Positions 29,977 to 39,134 of a DNA stretch of 64,000 bases are shown piece after piece (the stretch's first letter is position 1; every line of letters starts with the position of its first letter). Location of the stretch: the NCBI GenBank assembly GCA_020848035.1, contig JADLAX010000068.1:1-64000 (forward strand), given 5' to 3'. The position numbers were made by a program, and so were the translations under genes. Source of the DNA: Anaerolineae bacterium (lineage in GTDB: Bacteria; Chloroflexota; Anaerolineae; Promineifilales; Promineifilaceae). A model generated the notes under the pieces. That model saw only the letters and a list, made by a program, of their open reading frames with translations, was not told where the DNA came from and ran no database searches.

Positions 29977-30537
29977 TTACTCGCTCACCGGTTGGTAAGT
30001 GGCTTCCCAGCCGGGAAACGCATCCATCGATTCTTTAATGAAACCATCAGCAATTTCGCGCACACGGCCGTCGGTAATGCTTTGGGCAATACGGTTCACA
30101 ACACGTTTGGGCATGAGGCGCATGCCTAACGGCCGTTCCAGGTCTGCTTTCAGGCGGATGGTGTACTCGATGCGGGTTTGGCTGCCCAGGTCAAAAAATT
30201 GGGTGTCGATGGCAAACAGACCGCTGCCCGTAGTGTGGCGCATTGATGTTTCCGCCTGGATGGGAGCGGCCGTTTCGATTTTGACCGGGTATACCTGGAG
30301 CTGTTTAGCCGCCAAATCTACAGTACATTCCAAATCCGAGTAGATTTGAATGGTGTACGTGCCCAGTTCCACCGTTTCATACAACATGCGAATCTGGTTG
30401 GGGGCGTAGGTGTGCACAAGGCTAATGTGGGGCAGAAAAGCGGCGACGCGGCTGATGTCGCTGTAATAGGTGAGCGCCGTTTCCGGAATAGCGGGAAAAA
30501 CGAACGCACGTTTGATAGAGCCGGTGATATTGATCAT
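29977..30537 (-). CDS. DUF1997-like SRPBCC-fold protein
   Basis: FPAIPETALTYYSDISRVAAFLPHISLV..; C-terminal RLMPKRVVNRIAQSITDGRVREIADGFI. Confidence 0.6.
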   Translation of the reverse strand: MINITGSIKRAFVFPAIPETALTYYSDISRVAAFLPHISLVHTYAPNQIRMLYETVELGTYTIQIYSDLECTVDLAAKQLQVYPVKIETAAPIQAETSMRHTTGSGLFAIDTQFFDLGSQTRIEYTIRLKADLERPLGMRLMPKRVVNRIAQSITDGRVREIADGFIKESMDAFPGWEATYQPVSE

Positions 30538-30555
30538 ACAGCGGGTTCGTGTGGG

Positions 30556-31131
30556 TTATTGTGGTTGGGTGTTTTCGATATCTTTTTCTTCAATTAAGGA
30601 GTCGATCTTGGCCGACAGCGATTCGATCTGGCTGGTCAGCGCCTCAACTTCTTCGCGGGATGGCACGCCCCGCATACCCAGCAGTCGTTCCAGCCGCTGC
30701 TGGCCAATCATCATTTCTTTGCTTTTTTCCTGGCCGGCGGCCATCAGCTTTTCGCTCAGGTGGATGGCCTCTTCTTTGGCCATTTCGCCGCGCTCTACCA
30801 GGGTTTGCAGCCGCTTCTCAATCTCTTCATCGACGTGCTTCAGCAGTTCCAGCGGCGAGTTGAGGTTGCGCCGCAGCACGTTGAGCGTATCGCCGCCCGC
30901 CCGCACCAGCCCGGTGAGGACTGATTTGGGTAGGAAGCCGCTGTTGCGTTTTTCTTGCTCAAAGATGATTTGGGTGAGGGTAACGGCCGTTAAATCTTCA
31001 TCGGTCGTGTGGTCTACCACCTGTACTTCTTGCCCTTCACGGATTAGCTCAGCGATGCCGTCTAGGGTGATATATCTTTTGGCTTCTGTGTCGTAAAGCT
31101 TGCGGTTGGGATAACGCTTGATAACGGGCAT
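30556..31131 (-). CDS. phaR: Polyhydroxyalkanoate synthesis regulator PhaR-like
   Basis: N-terminal [60 protein letters not shown]. Confidence 0.85.
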   Translation of the reverse strand: MPVIKRYPNRKLYDTEAKRYITLDGIAELIREGQEVQVVDHTTDEDLTAVTLTQIIFEQEKRNSGFLPKSVLTGLVRAGGDTLNVLRRNLNSPLELLKHVDEEIEKRLQTLVERGEMAKEEAIHLSEKLMAAGQEKSKEMMIGQQRLERLLGMRGVPSREEVEALTSQIESLSAKIDSLIEEKDIENTQPQ

Positions 31132-31290
31132 AGTGGCTAAATTCCTTCGGGTAATTCCTTTAATGATTCAGTGCGTCATCCAAAATTATAGGCGTGATTG
31201 TGGGATATGCAACAAAGGAGAGGGCGGGCTTTTTACGGCCGTTCCTCTCCCGAAACTTATGTTGTTCAATTGTAGAAAAGCAGCAGTGGC

Positions 31291-31668
31291 TTACTTTTGC
31301 TCTTTCAGTGTGTCGATCTTTTTGGTCAGCTCGGCCACTTTTTGGCTCAACTGCTCAATGTCGGATTTAGTGGGAATGTTCATGCGGTTGAGCAGGCTTT
31401 CCATGCGCTTCTCCAGCTCGTCGCTGACGCGCTTGCCGCTATCCTGGGTGCGCTGCTTACGTTTTTCAGACAGGTCGTTGAGCAGGGAACGGCCGTCTTT
31501 TTCCGCAATTTCGCCCTTTTCGATCAGCTTGTGGACAAACTTTTCGGCTTCGTCCTGCGCCAACGACACAGCGCCGACCCCGGCCAATAAAACACGGCGT
31601 ACACCTTCTACAAAAGGATTGCTCCCTTCGGCTACAACTTCTTCTTCAACTGCAATTTTGTCTGTCAT
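31291..31668 (-). CDS. Phasin-family (PhaF/PhaI-like) protein
   Basis: GVRRVLLAGVGAVSLAQDEAEKFVHKLIEKGEIAEKDGRSLL..NRMNIPTKSDIEQLSQKVAELTKKIDTL. Confidence 0.75.
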   Translation of the reverse strand: MTDKIAVEEEVVAEGSNPFVEGVRRVLLAGVGAVSLAQDEAEKFVHKLIEKGEIAEKDGRSLLNDLSEKRKQRTQDSGKRVSDELEKRMESLLNRMNIPTKSDIEQLSQKVAELTKKIDTLKEQK

Positions 31669-31839
31669 GGTTTTACCTCACCTGATTCACAATGTGGTGT
31701 GTACGGCTAAAAATATTGCCGTCTCTAGCGACAGCCTGCGGGTAGATGAGACTCACCTACCCGCAATCTGTGATTTCTCCCGTCCCAAGAGGTGGTAGCT
31801 GTCGGGTAAATGCCGCGGTGGCATTTACCATTGTGATGG

Positions 31840-32211
31840 TTATGCAGCTTTGCTCAGGTCGTTGACTTTCTTGTTCAGCGTGGTGACCTTGCGGCTGAGT
31901 TTTTCAATGTCGTTTTTGGACGGAATGTTCATGGTGTGCAGAACATCTTCCAGGCGCTTTTCAACTTCTTTTTCAACCCGCTTGGCCGCTTTTTTCACGT
32001 CTTTTTGCCGGTTTTCAACCTGCTTGTTGAACATGTTACGGGTTTTCTGCTCGGTGGTGGAGCCGCGCTCAACCAGGCTGTTAAACAGCTGGGTCAGTTC
32101 TTCTTGTGCCAGGGTAAAAACACCCAAACCGGCGAGCATGACTTTACGGCCGTTTTCCCGCAGCATGTTGACGTTTTCTTCTACCGTTTCGTTAAACTCG
32201 ATTTTTTCTGC
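31840..32211 (-). CDS. Second phasin-family protein
   Basis: MLAGLGVFTLAQEELTQLFNSLVERGSTTEQKTRNM..HTMNIPSKNDIEKLSRKVTTLNKKVNDL; paralogue of 31291..31668; start trimmed to MAEKIEF. Confidence 0.75.
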   Translation of the reverse strand, partial: AEKIEFNETVEENVNMLRENGRKVMLAGLGVFTLAQEELTQLFNSLVERGSTTEQKTRNMFNKQVENRQKDVKKAAKRVEKEVEKRLEDVLHTMNIPSKNDIEKLSRKVTTLNKKVNDLSKAA

Positions 32212-32387
32212 CATTTTTTGTGCCTCCTGCAATCTGTTTAGCAAAGATTGCCGATAACTTAATATGTTTAGATTGGTTTATGACGCGTTGCATCATGAAG
32301 CAATATAACACAGTGCGTCATGGATGTCAAGCAAGACAAAAATGAGGCTCTTTGGGCATTCAGGGGGCTTACGTTTACAGGCCGTGA

Positions 32388-32443
32388 TGCGTGAAACGTG
32401 AAACGTGAACAGAGGGCCATCACGTTTCACGCTTCACGTTTCA
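32388..32443. repeat. Intergenic hairpin with period-8 arms (GCGTGAAACGTGAAACGTGA..TCACGTTTCACGCTTCACGTTTCA)
   Basis: Direct inspection; same unit at 43227-43273. Confidence 0.85.
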
Positions 32444-32604
32444 GGCCAGACCCGACAAAATGATCAAATTGCCAATGATCTGAAAATTGTTACAAAATGA
32501 GTATAATCAGTCACACCCATCTTGAAGGCAAAATTGACCCAATTCAACGACAAAGCGCCGAACAATATGGACCCATTGACCCAAAGGAAAAAAGGAGCAC
32601 ATCT

Positions 32605-34812
32605 ATGGTGGAGCAAGCTGGTTTAAACCCCAAAGTTGCCGTGCTGCATTATCACGGTACGGCCGAATCCCAAGAAACCATCGAATTGTTGGGCCGTACG
32701 GTGCATATCCAGCATGTTGGCTGCGACGGTGACCTGGACAAAATGGCGGCGCACATTGCGGAACTGGACGGCCAGGTAACGGCCGTTGCCCTCACCGGCG
32801 TCAGCAAAACGCTGCGCCTGGGCAAAGCCAGAGTAGCTCACCCGGCCGCCGAGCCGCTGTTTAACACGGCGCAGCAAACGCCCGTGGTGGATGGCGCTGG
32901 GGTGCGCGCCGCTATGGAGCGTTGGGCCGTGCGCCTGGCCGATGAGTCCCAACCCGGCATCTGGTCGCGCAAGCGGGTGTTGATGGCCCCCGGCTTAAAC
33001 CATGGCGGTCTGGCGCAGGCGCTGGAGCAGTTCACCGAAGAGCTGCGCTATGCCGACCCCATCGTTTATTTTGCCCTGCCCCAGGCTCCTGGCGTGGGCA
33101 GCGCCGAAACGCTGGCCCGCGTTGCCGAACCCACCTTAAACCAGCTGCGTGCTTACCCATTCCGGCGGCTGTTTCCCGAGGCCGGGGAAACGGTACGGCC
33201 GCGCAGCCCCAAGCTGTTTGAGTGGGCCGATGTGCTGGCCGGGGACATGGGCGGCATTCGCCGCTATGCGCCCAAACAGCTCAAGCGCAAAGTGATTGTG
33301 GTGGAGTCGGCCACCGAAGAAGATGTGGTTGACTTGCGCGAGCGGGGTGTTTCGGCCATTGTCACCACCATGCCGCCGCTGGGGCACGAACTGGCGCATT
33401 TGGGAGCGGCCGTTTTTGAAGCCTGCCTCATTGCCCTTAGCCCCGACAAACAGGCCGCCCGCACCGAAAACACCTACCTCAATTTGATGGCCCAAATGAA
33501 CTGGCAGCCAGGCATCAAATATTTGCAGCCAGACGAGGCGGGCATCAACAAATTTGCCTTTGTCATTCATCCCTTGTCGCCCCGATTTATTTATACCCAT
33601 CCCAAGTTCCGCTGGACGCGCTATTTGCCGGAGCGACTGGTCGAACGCGTGGCCGCCCACCTGCCGCCGATGTACGGCAGCCGCATCACCGGCATCGAAA
33701 GCGCAACCACCGGGCAAAAAGTGGAAGGATACCTGATGTTTATCGGCGGCACGCCGCGTGAATTGATGCGGCGCGATCCGGCGTTTGTTTACCGGCGGCT
33801 CATTCGCGCCTCGCGCATGGCTGAGCGGTACGGCGCGCGCCTGATGGGGCTGGGGGCGTTCACTTCGGTGGTAGGCGACGCGGGCATTACCGTGGCCCAA
33901 AAGGCGGACATTGCCATCACCTCCGGCAACAGCCTGACCGTGGCTGCCACGCTGGAAACGGCCAAGCAGGCGGTGGTGAAGATGGGCAACAACCTGGATG
34001 AAGCCCACCAGGGCAAGGTGATGGTCATTGGCGCGACGGGGTCAATTGGTTCGGTTTGCTCGCGGCTGCTGGCCCAGGCGGTGCCCAACATTGTGCTGGT
34101 GGCGCCGCGCCCGGAGAAGCTCATCGCCCTCAAGCAGACCATTGAGGCCGAAACGCCCACGGCGAAGGTGACGCTCAGCACCACGGCCGATGATTACGTC
34201 AGCGACTGCGATCTCATTGTGACCACCACGACGGCGCTGAACACCCGCATTATTGACATAACGATGTGCAAACCTGGCGCGGTCATTTGCGACATTGCCC
34301 GCCCGCCGGACATCACCGAGGAAGAGGCGGCGCTGCGCCCGGACGTGCTGGTGATTGAGTCGGGCGAGATTTTGCTGCCGGGCAAGCCCGACTTTGGCAT
34401 GAACATTGGTCTGCCGCCAGGAGTGGCCTATGCCTGTCTGGCAGAAACGGCGCTGCTGGCGATGGACGGCCGTTTCGAAGATTACACGCTCGGCCGCAAC
34501 ATTGAAATTGAGCGGGTGAAGGAAATTTACCGGCTCTACAAAAAGCATGGTCTGGAGCTGTCTGGCATTCGCAGTCACGATCACTTTTTGACCGATGAAG
34601 ACCTGGCCAAAAAGCGCACCCTGGCCGACGAACTGCGTAACGATCCGGCCAAACTGGCCGACGTGCGGCGTCAGGCCCAGGCGGCGCTGCCCGTCAAGCG
34701 AGCTTATCGCCCGGCCAAAAGCGGCGGCAGTCGAGCGACGGCCATCGCGGCGGGTGCGGGAGCGGCTGTTTTGGCCGCCGTGGCTGGTTTGTTTTTTTGG
34801 CGACGGAAATAA
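32605..34812 (+). CDS. Long protein with acyl-ACP-reductase (AAR)-like C-terminal half, extra N-terminal region and C-terminal TM anchor
   Basis: [47 protein letters not shown] Rossmann; [53 protein letters not shown] before ATG 32605. Confidence 0.7.
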   Translation: MVEQAGLNPKVAVLHYHGTAESQETIELLGRTVHIQHVGCDGDLDKMAAHIAELDGQVTAVALTGVSKTLRLGKARVAHPAAEPLFNTAQQTPVVDGAGVRAAMERWAVRLADESQPGIWSRKRVLMAPGLNHGGLAQALEQFTEELRYADPIVYFALPQAPGVGSAETLARVAEPTLNQLRAYPFRRLFPEAGETVRPRSPKLFEWADVLAGDMGGIRRYAPKQLKRKVIVVESATEEDVVDLRERGVSAIVTTMPPLGHELAHLGAAVFEACLIALSPDKQAARTENTYLNLMAQMNWQPGIKYLQPDEAGINKFAFVIHPLSPRFIYTHPKFRWTRYLPERLVERVAAHLPPMYGSRITGIESATTGQKVEGYLMFIGGTPRELMRRDPAFVYRRLIRASRMAERYGARLMGLGAFTSVVGDAGITVAQKADIAITSGNSLTVAATLETAKQAVVKMGNNLDEAHQGKVMVIGATGSIGSVCSRLLAQAVPNIVLVAPRPEKLIALKQTIEAETPTAKVTLSTTADDYVSDCDLIVTTTTALNTRIIDITMCKPGAVICDIARPPDITEEEAALRPDVLVIESGEILLPGKPDFGMNIGLPPGVAYACLAETALLAMDGRFEDYTLGRNIEIERVKEIYRLYKKHGLELSGIRSHDHFLTDEDLAKKRTLADELRNDPAKLADVRRQAQAALPVKRAYRPAKSGGSRATAIAAGAGAAVLAAVAGLFFWRRK

Positions 34813-34863
34813 TAGTGAAAAGTGAAAAGAGAAAAGAACTTTCCCACTTATCACTTTTCACTT
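34813..34863. repeat. Intergenic hairpin with period-8 arm (AGTGAAAAGTGAAAAG..CACTTTTCACTT)
   Basis: Inverted arms AGTGAAAAGTG / CACTTTTCACT. Confidence 0.7.
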
Positions 34864-34894
34864 CTTACTGCCCACTTCCCACAGGAGGAAACTG

Positions 34895-35572
34895 ATGAGT
34901 GACCAAGCCCCTACCCGCTGCGCCGCCACGACCAAGGCGGGCCAGCCGTGTAAAAATAGTGCCCTGGAAGGGTCTGATTTTTGCCGCGTGCACCAAACCG
35001 TGGCCCAGGCTGCGCCAGTCTCAGCCACCAGCACAGCGGACGCTGACTTGCTGGCGCGCAAAAAAGCGCTGTTGGATGAGCTGGATGAACTGGTGGCGGA
35101 TTTAAAAACGGCCGTTCCCCCCACCACTTCCTCGCCGTACAACCCCCTCCAACTGCTTACCTATCTGCGGCAAAACCTGAGCCAGTTCACCCCGGAAATG
35201 CAAATGGGCATCCTGGAAAATTTCCGCGACATGACCCGCGAAGATATGATGGACATTGAAACGTGGAAGGGGCTGGGCTACATGCTTGGCTACTCGGCCA
35301 AGTTCCAGGCCAACCAGCTGCGCGATAAGATGAATGAACAGCTGCCCAAACCGCTCCAGCCAGACACGATGCTGAATTTTGTCAAAAGCAACATCGATCG
35401 TTTTACGCCCGACGTGGCTAAAGGCATCATGGACAGCCTGCAAGGGGCCACGCGGGAAGATTTGCTGGACCCGGAAACATGGAAAGGCATCTGGTATATG
35501 ATCAACTACTCGGTGCAGTTCCAGGCGGAGCAGTTGAAGCAGCGGTTGAAGGGCGAGAGTGACGAGGAATAA
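34895..35572 (+). CDS. Protein with N-terminal Cys/His zinc-ribbon-like motif and two copies of an internal helical repeat
   Basis: RCAATTKAGQPCKNSALEGSDFCRVH (Cx..C..CxxH); repeats 'LLTYLRQNLSQFTPEMQMGILENFRDMTREDMMDIETWKGLGYMLGYSAKFQANQL' and 'MLNFVKSNIDRFTPDVAKGIMDSLQGATREDLLDPETWKGIWYMINYSVQFQAEQL'; RBS AGGAGG. Confidence 0.75.
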   Translation: MSDQAPTRCAATTKAGQPCKNSALEGSDFCRVHQTVAQAAPVSATSTADADLLARKKALLDELDELVADLKTAVPPTTSSPYNPLQLLTYLRQNLSQFTPEMQMGILENFRDMTREDMMDIETWKGLGYMLGYSAKFQANQLRDKMNEQLPKPLQPDTMLNFVKSNIDRFTPDVAKGIMDSLQGATREDLLDPETWKGIWYMINYSVQFQAEQLKQRLKGESDEE

Positions 35573-35573
35573 A

Positions 35574-35624
35574 TTACCCAATTACCAGGTTACGTTTCCT
35601 GTAATTGGGTAATTGGGTAACTGG
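35574..35624. repeat. Intergenic hairpin with period-8 arm (TTACCCAATTACCAGGTTACG..GTAATTGGGTAATTGGGTAA)
   Basis: Direct inspection. Confidence 0.75.
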
Positions 35625-35634
35625 GAAATTGCAC

Positions 35635-36030
35635 ATGGCTTACCGCGACGAAACCCATCTTTACGACTGCCTGGGACAGCTGTTTGGCCAGGTGGAGGCG
35701 GACATTCCCCAGGCGACAGACTCATTGTTGAAGGCGAAGTTGAGCATTCGCTTCAACGTGACGGATCCGGCGGCGCTGCTGCTGATCAATGCGAAGGAAC
35801 GGCCGTTGCAAATTGAATACGGCCGTGCCAACAACCACAAACCCGATCTGGAAGTTGACATCACCGGCGAAGCGCTGCACCAAATTTTGCTGGGTCAGCT
35901 CAGCCTGACCAAAGCGGTGGGCAGCAAAAGAGTGAAGCCCAAAGGCCCCGTCTGGAAGGTAATGGCCCTGGCCGACCTGTTTTACCACGCCCAAAAAATT
36001 TATCCGGCCGTTTATTCAGCCCGGCCCTAA
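35635..36030 (+). CDS. SCP2 sterol-binding domain protein
   Basis: LSIRFNVTDPAALLLINAKERPLQIEYGRANNHKPDLEVDITGEALHQILLGQLSLTKAVGSKRVKPKGPVWKVMALADLF. Confidence 0.75.
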   Translation: MAYRDETHLYDCLGQLFGQVEADIPQATDSLLKAKLSIRFNVTDPAALLLINAKERPLQIEYGRANNHKPDLEVDITGEALHQILLGQLSLTKAVGSKRVKPKGPVWKVMALADLFYHAQKIYPAVYSARP

Positions 36031-36254
36031 CATGCGTCGGCGGCGGCTGGTGTGTGGTTTGACAGGGACAACAGGAGCGCAAGCGCAACGCCATGAATCA
36101 AAAGCCACAGTTTGCCGCAGCGGGCGGACAAATTTAAATCCACGTTCAGCCGCGTTCAGCTGTGGCTGTTTGCGAGGGGGGGGAACGGCCGTATCCAAAA
36201 ATATGCCCGGCAACACGAGCGCCGTTGGCGCATTGTGAGGTATACTCTCCCCCA

Positions 36255-36785
36255 ATGGAAGCGCAGAACACCAAATGGCCCGTGGAAATTGTTCGCAGCC
36301 CCAAACGTAAAAAGACGGTAAGCGCAGAGCTGAAAAATGGCACTCTCGTGGTGCGTGCTCCGCTGCGTATGAGTGACCGGCAGCTCGGGCCGATCATCGA
36401 GAAGTTGCAGCAGCGGCTGCAGAAAAAGGCACAGCAGTCGCCGCAGTCGGATGCGGCGCTGGAGCTTTTGGCCCGGCAGCTCAACCAGACTTACTTTGGT
36501 AATCGGCTGAAGTGGACGTCCATTCGCTATGTCACCAACCAGAACAAGCGATTTGGCAGCTGCACCCCCATGTTGGGCACCATTCGCATCAGCCACAGAT
36601 TGGCGGCTATGCCGGAATGGGTGCTTCAATATGTAGTCATTCACGAACTGGCTCACCTGGAAGAAGCCAACCACGGCCCCAACTTTTGGGCGCTGGTCAA
36701 CAAATTTCCCCTCACCGAACGCGCCCGCGGTTATCTTATGGCCATTGGCCTGGAAGAAGACGACAACGCCTATGACTTTAAATGA
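36255..36785 (+). CDS. YgjP-like M48-type metallopeptidase
   Basis: NQNKRFGSCTPMLGTIRISHRLAAMPEWVLQYVVIHELAHLEEANHGPNFW (HELAH zinc motif). Confidence 0.9.
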   Translation: MEAQNTKWPVEIVRSPKRKKTVSAELKNGTLVVRAPLRMSDRQLGPIIEKLQQRLQKKAQQSPQSDAALELLARQLNQTYFGNRLKWTSIRYVTNQNKRFGSCTPMLGTIRISHRLAAMPEWVLQYVVIHELAHLEEANHGPNFWALVNKFPLTERARGYLMAIGLEEDDNAYDFK

Positions 36786-38694
36786 GTTTCTGACCCTGAT
36801 CACTCAGGTCACGTTGGTGCTCATTGCTGTCCTCACTTTTGCCAACTACATCCGCCGCCGTGATCAAACCAGGCTTGATATTGCCCTGCTGTTTGGCGCG
36901 TTTGCCTACATGGTGTTTATCCAGCGCCTGCTGCTGAACCCTGGCCCCAATGCCGAACTCAACCGCTGGTTGGGCCTGACCACCCAACTTGCCCTGATCG
37001 CTCACCCGTACCTGCTGCTGCGGCTGGTGCTGGATTTCCGCCCGGTTCCCGACAGCGTGTGGTGGTTTGCCATCATTGGGCTGGGGGTGTCCTGGCTGCT
37101 TTTGCTGTTTGTGTCCCCTTTGCCGCTACCGGTGATGGTGGCTTTTGTGGCTTATTTTGTGCTGGTGGAGCTGTATGCGGCCGTTGCGTTTGTGCGTGGG
37201 GCGATGATGTCGGCCGGGGTAACCCATTGGCGTATGACGCTGGCCGCGTCTGGCTCTGTTTTGCTGGCCCTGCTGGTATTAGGAATTGGCGTGACGCTTG
37301 TTTTCCCCTCGTCCGCGCCGCTGTTTGATACGATCAATCAATTTATTGGCCTGTTTGTGGTGCTGGCCTATTACGCCGGGTTTGCCCCGCCGTTCTGGCT
37401 GCGCCGCTATTGGCAGCTCAGCGAGATGCAGCGCTTTTTACGCCAGACGGTTGGCCCGTGGACAGGTGAGCCGATTGCCGCCACGCTGGATCGTTTGTGC
37501 CAGATGACCATGCAGGCTGTGGGTGGCATGGCCGCCATGGTGGTTTTGTGGGATGACGAAGCCGGTCACCTACAAATCCGTGCTTCGACCGACGGTAACG
37601 CTTTGCCTGGTGGGCGGCGTGTGGACAGCCAGGCCGTCTGGCGCAGCTGGCAAACGCAGGCGCCGCTCACGGGCCACATCCCCACAGAGTTTACGGTTGA
37701 GGAAGCGCCAATTGCGGTAGATTTGGGGGCTCAGGCCACCATGATTGTGCCTATTCTGAGTCAGGAACGCGCCTGGGGTGTCTTGCAGGTGTTTAATCGG
37801 CGCAAATCGCTGTTTCCCATTGATGACCTAAATTTGCTGACGCTTTTTGCTGAACAAACGGCCATTGCTTTGGGGTACGCCACGCTGGTTTCGGAACAAC
37901 AAACGCTCATCCAAAAGCTTAGCTGGCGTACGCAACAGCTGGAGGAGGCGTACAGCGAGTTGGAATCGTTTTCTTATTCGGTATCACACGATTTACGGGC
38001 ACCGCTGCGGCACGTTTCGGGCTACATGGAGCTGCTGCAAAAGTATGTGGCGGAATCCCTTGATGAAAAAGCGAACCGGTACATCAGGATTTCGCTGGAC
38101 GAAGCGCGGCGGATGGGGATTTTGATTGACGATTTGCTGGCGTTTTCGCGATTCGGCCGTACGGAAATTCATTGGACGGAGGTTGACACGGACCAGCTGG
38201 TGTGGGAGGTGGTGGCTGGCTTTGAGCCAGAGCTGCAAAACCGCCAGGTTCAGTGGCACATTCAGGCGCTGCCCGTGGTTTGTGGGGATCGAGCCATGCT
38301 GCGGTTGGTCTGGAGCAATTTGATCTCCAATGCCTTAAAGTTTAGCCGGGAGCGGGCGCAGGCGGAAATAGAAATTGGCGTGATGCTGGGCGAAGCGACG
38401 CACACTTTTTTTGTGCGCGATAACGGGACAGGTTTTGACATGCAGTACGTGGGGCAGTTGTTTGGCGTATTCCAGCGGCTGCATAAAGCGGCGGAGTTTG
38501 AGGGCACGGGCATTGGGCTGGCCACGGTGCGGCGGGTGGTGCAGCGGCACGGCGGCCAGAGCTGGGCTGAGGGTAAAGAAGGGGAAGGTGCCACATTCTA
38601 CTTTACCCTACCTGTTGTCGGTGCGGAAACGGCCGTTACCAACCGCGGTGTAAGGAGAGAGGACGATGGAGGAGTTAAGAGTGGTGGAACTTAA
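36772..38694 (+). CDS. Membrane sensor histidine kinase with GAF domain
   Basis: Multi-TM N-terminus; GAF; HisKA 'FSYSVSHDLRAPLRHVSGYMELLQ'; HATPase 'VRDNGTGFDMQYVGQLFGVFQRLH..GTGIGLATVRRVVQRHGG'. Confidence 0.92.
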   Translation: MTLNEFLTLITQVTLVLIAVLTFANYIRRRDQTRLDIALLFGAFAYMVFIQRLLLNPGPNAELNRWLGLTTQLALIAHPYLLLRLVLDFRPVPDSVWWFAIIGLGVSWLLLLFVSPLPLPVMVAFVAYFVLVELYAAVAFVRGAMMSAGVTHWRMTLAASGSVLLALLVLGIGVTLVFPSSAPLFDTINQFIGLFVVLAYYAGFAPPFWLRRYWQLSEMQRFLRQTVGPWTGEPIAATLDRLCQMTMQAVGGMAAMVVLWDDEAGHLQIRASTDGNALPGGRRVDSQAVWRSWQTQAPLTGHIPTEFTVEEAPIAVDLGAQATMIVPILSQERAWGVLQVFNRRKSLFPIDDLNLLTLFAEQTAIALGYATLVSEQQTLIQKLSWRTQQLEEAYSELESFSYSVSHDLRAPLRHVSGYMELLQKYVAESLDEKANRYIRISLDEARRMGILIDDLLAFSRFGRTEIHWTEVDTDQLVWEVVAGFEPELQNRQVQWHIQALPVVCGDRAMLRLVWSNLISNALKFSRERAQAEIEIGVMLGEATHTFFVRDNGTGFDMQYVGQLFGVFQRLHKAAEFEGTGIGLATVRRVVQRHGGQSWAEGKEGEGATFYFTLPVVGAETAVTNRGVRREDDGGVKSGGT

Positions 38695-39121
38695 ACGGAT
38701 TTTATTGGTTGAAGATGATCCGATGGACATGGAGCTGACGCTGACGGCGTTGGAGGAAAAAAATCTGGCGAATGAAGTTCTGGTGGTGCACGATGGTGAA
38801 GAGGCGCTCAACTTTCTCTACAGCCGGGGCAGTTTTCGTATGCGCGCGCCGGGTAACCCGGTGCTGATCTTGCTGGACCTCAAGCTGCCCAAGGTGGATG
38901 GCCTTGAAGTGCTGCGGCAGATCAAAAGTGACGAGAATTTACGGACAATTCCGGTGGTGATGTTAACCTCTTCGCGTGAAGAACAGGACGTGGTGGACAG
39001 TTACAAGCTGGGCGTGAATGCTTACGTGGTGAAACCCATTGATTTTCACGACTTTCTGAGCGCGGTGAAGGAAATTGGTCTCTTTTGGGCCGTGATCAAT
39101 GAACCGCCGCCGGTTCGGTAA
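38666..39121 (+). CDS. Rcp1-like response regulator
   Basis: ILLVEDDPMDMELTLTALEE..LILLDLKLPKVDGLEVLRQIKSDENLRTIPVVMLTSSREEQD; overlaps upstream kinase. Confidence 0.92.
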   Translation: MEELRVVELKRILLVEDDPMDMELTLTALEEKNLANEVLVVHDGEEALNFLYSRGSFRMRAPGNPVLILLDLKLPKVDGLEVLRQIKSDENLRTIPVVMLTSSREEQDVVDSYKLGVNAYVVKPIDFHDFLSAVKEIGLFWAVINEPPPVR

Positions 39122-39134
39122 AAGGATGACGTGA

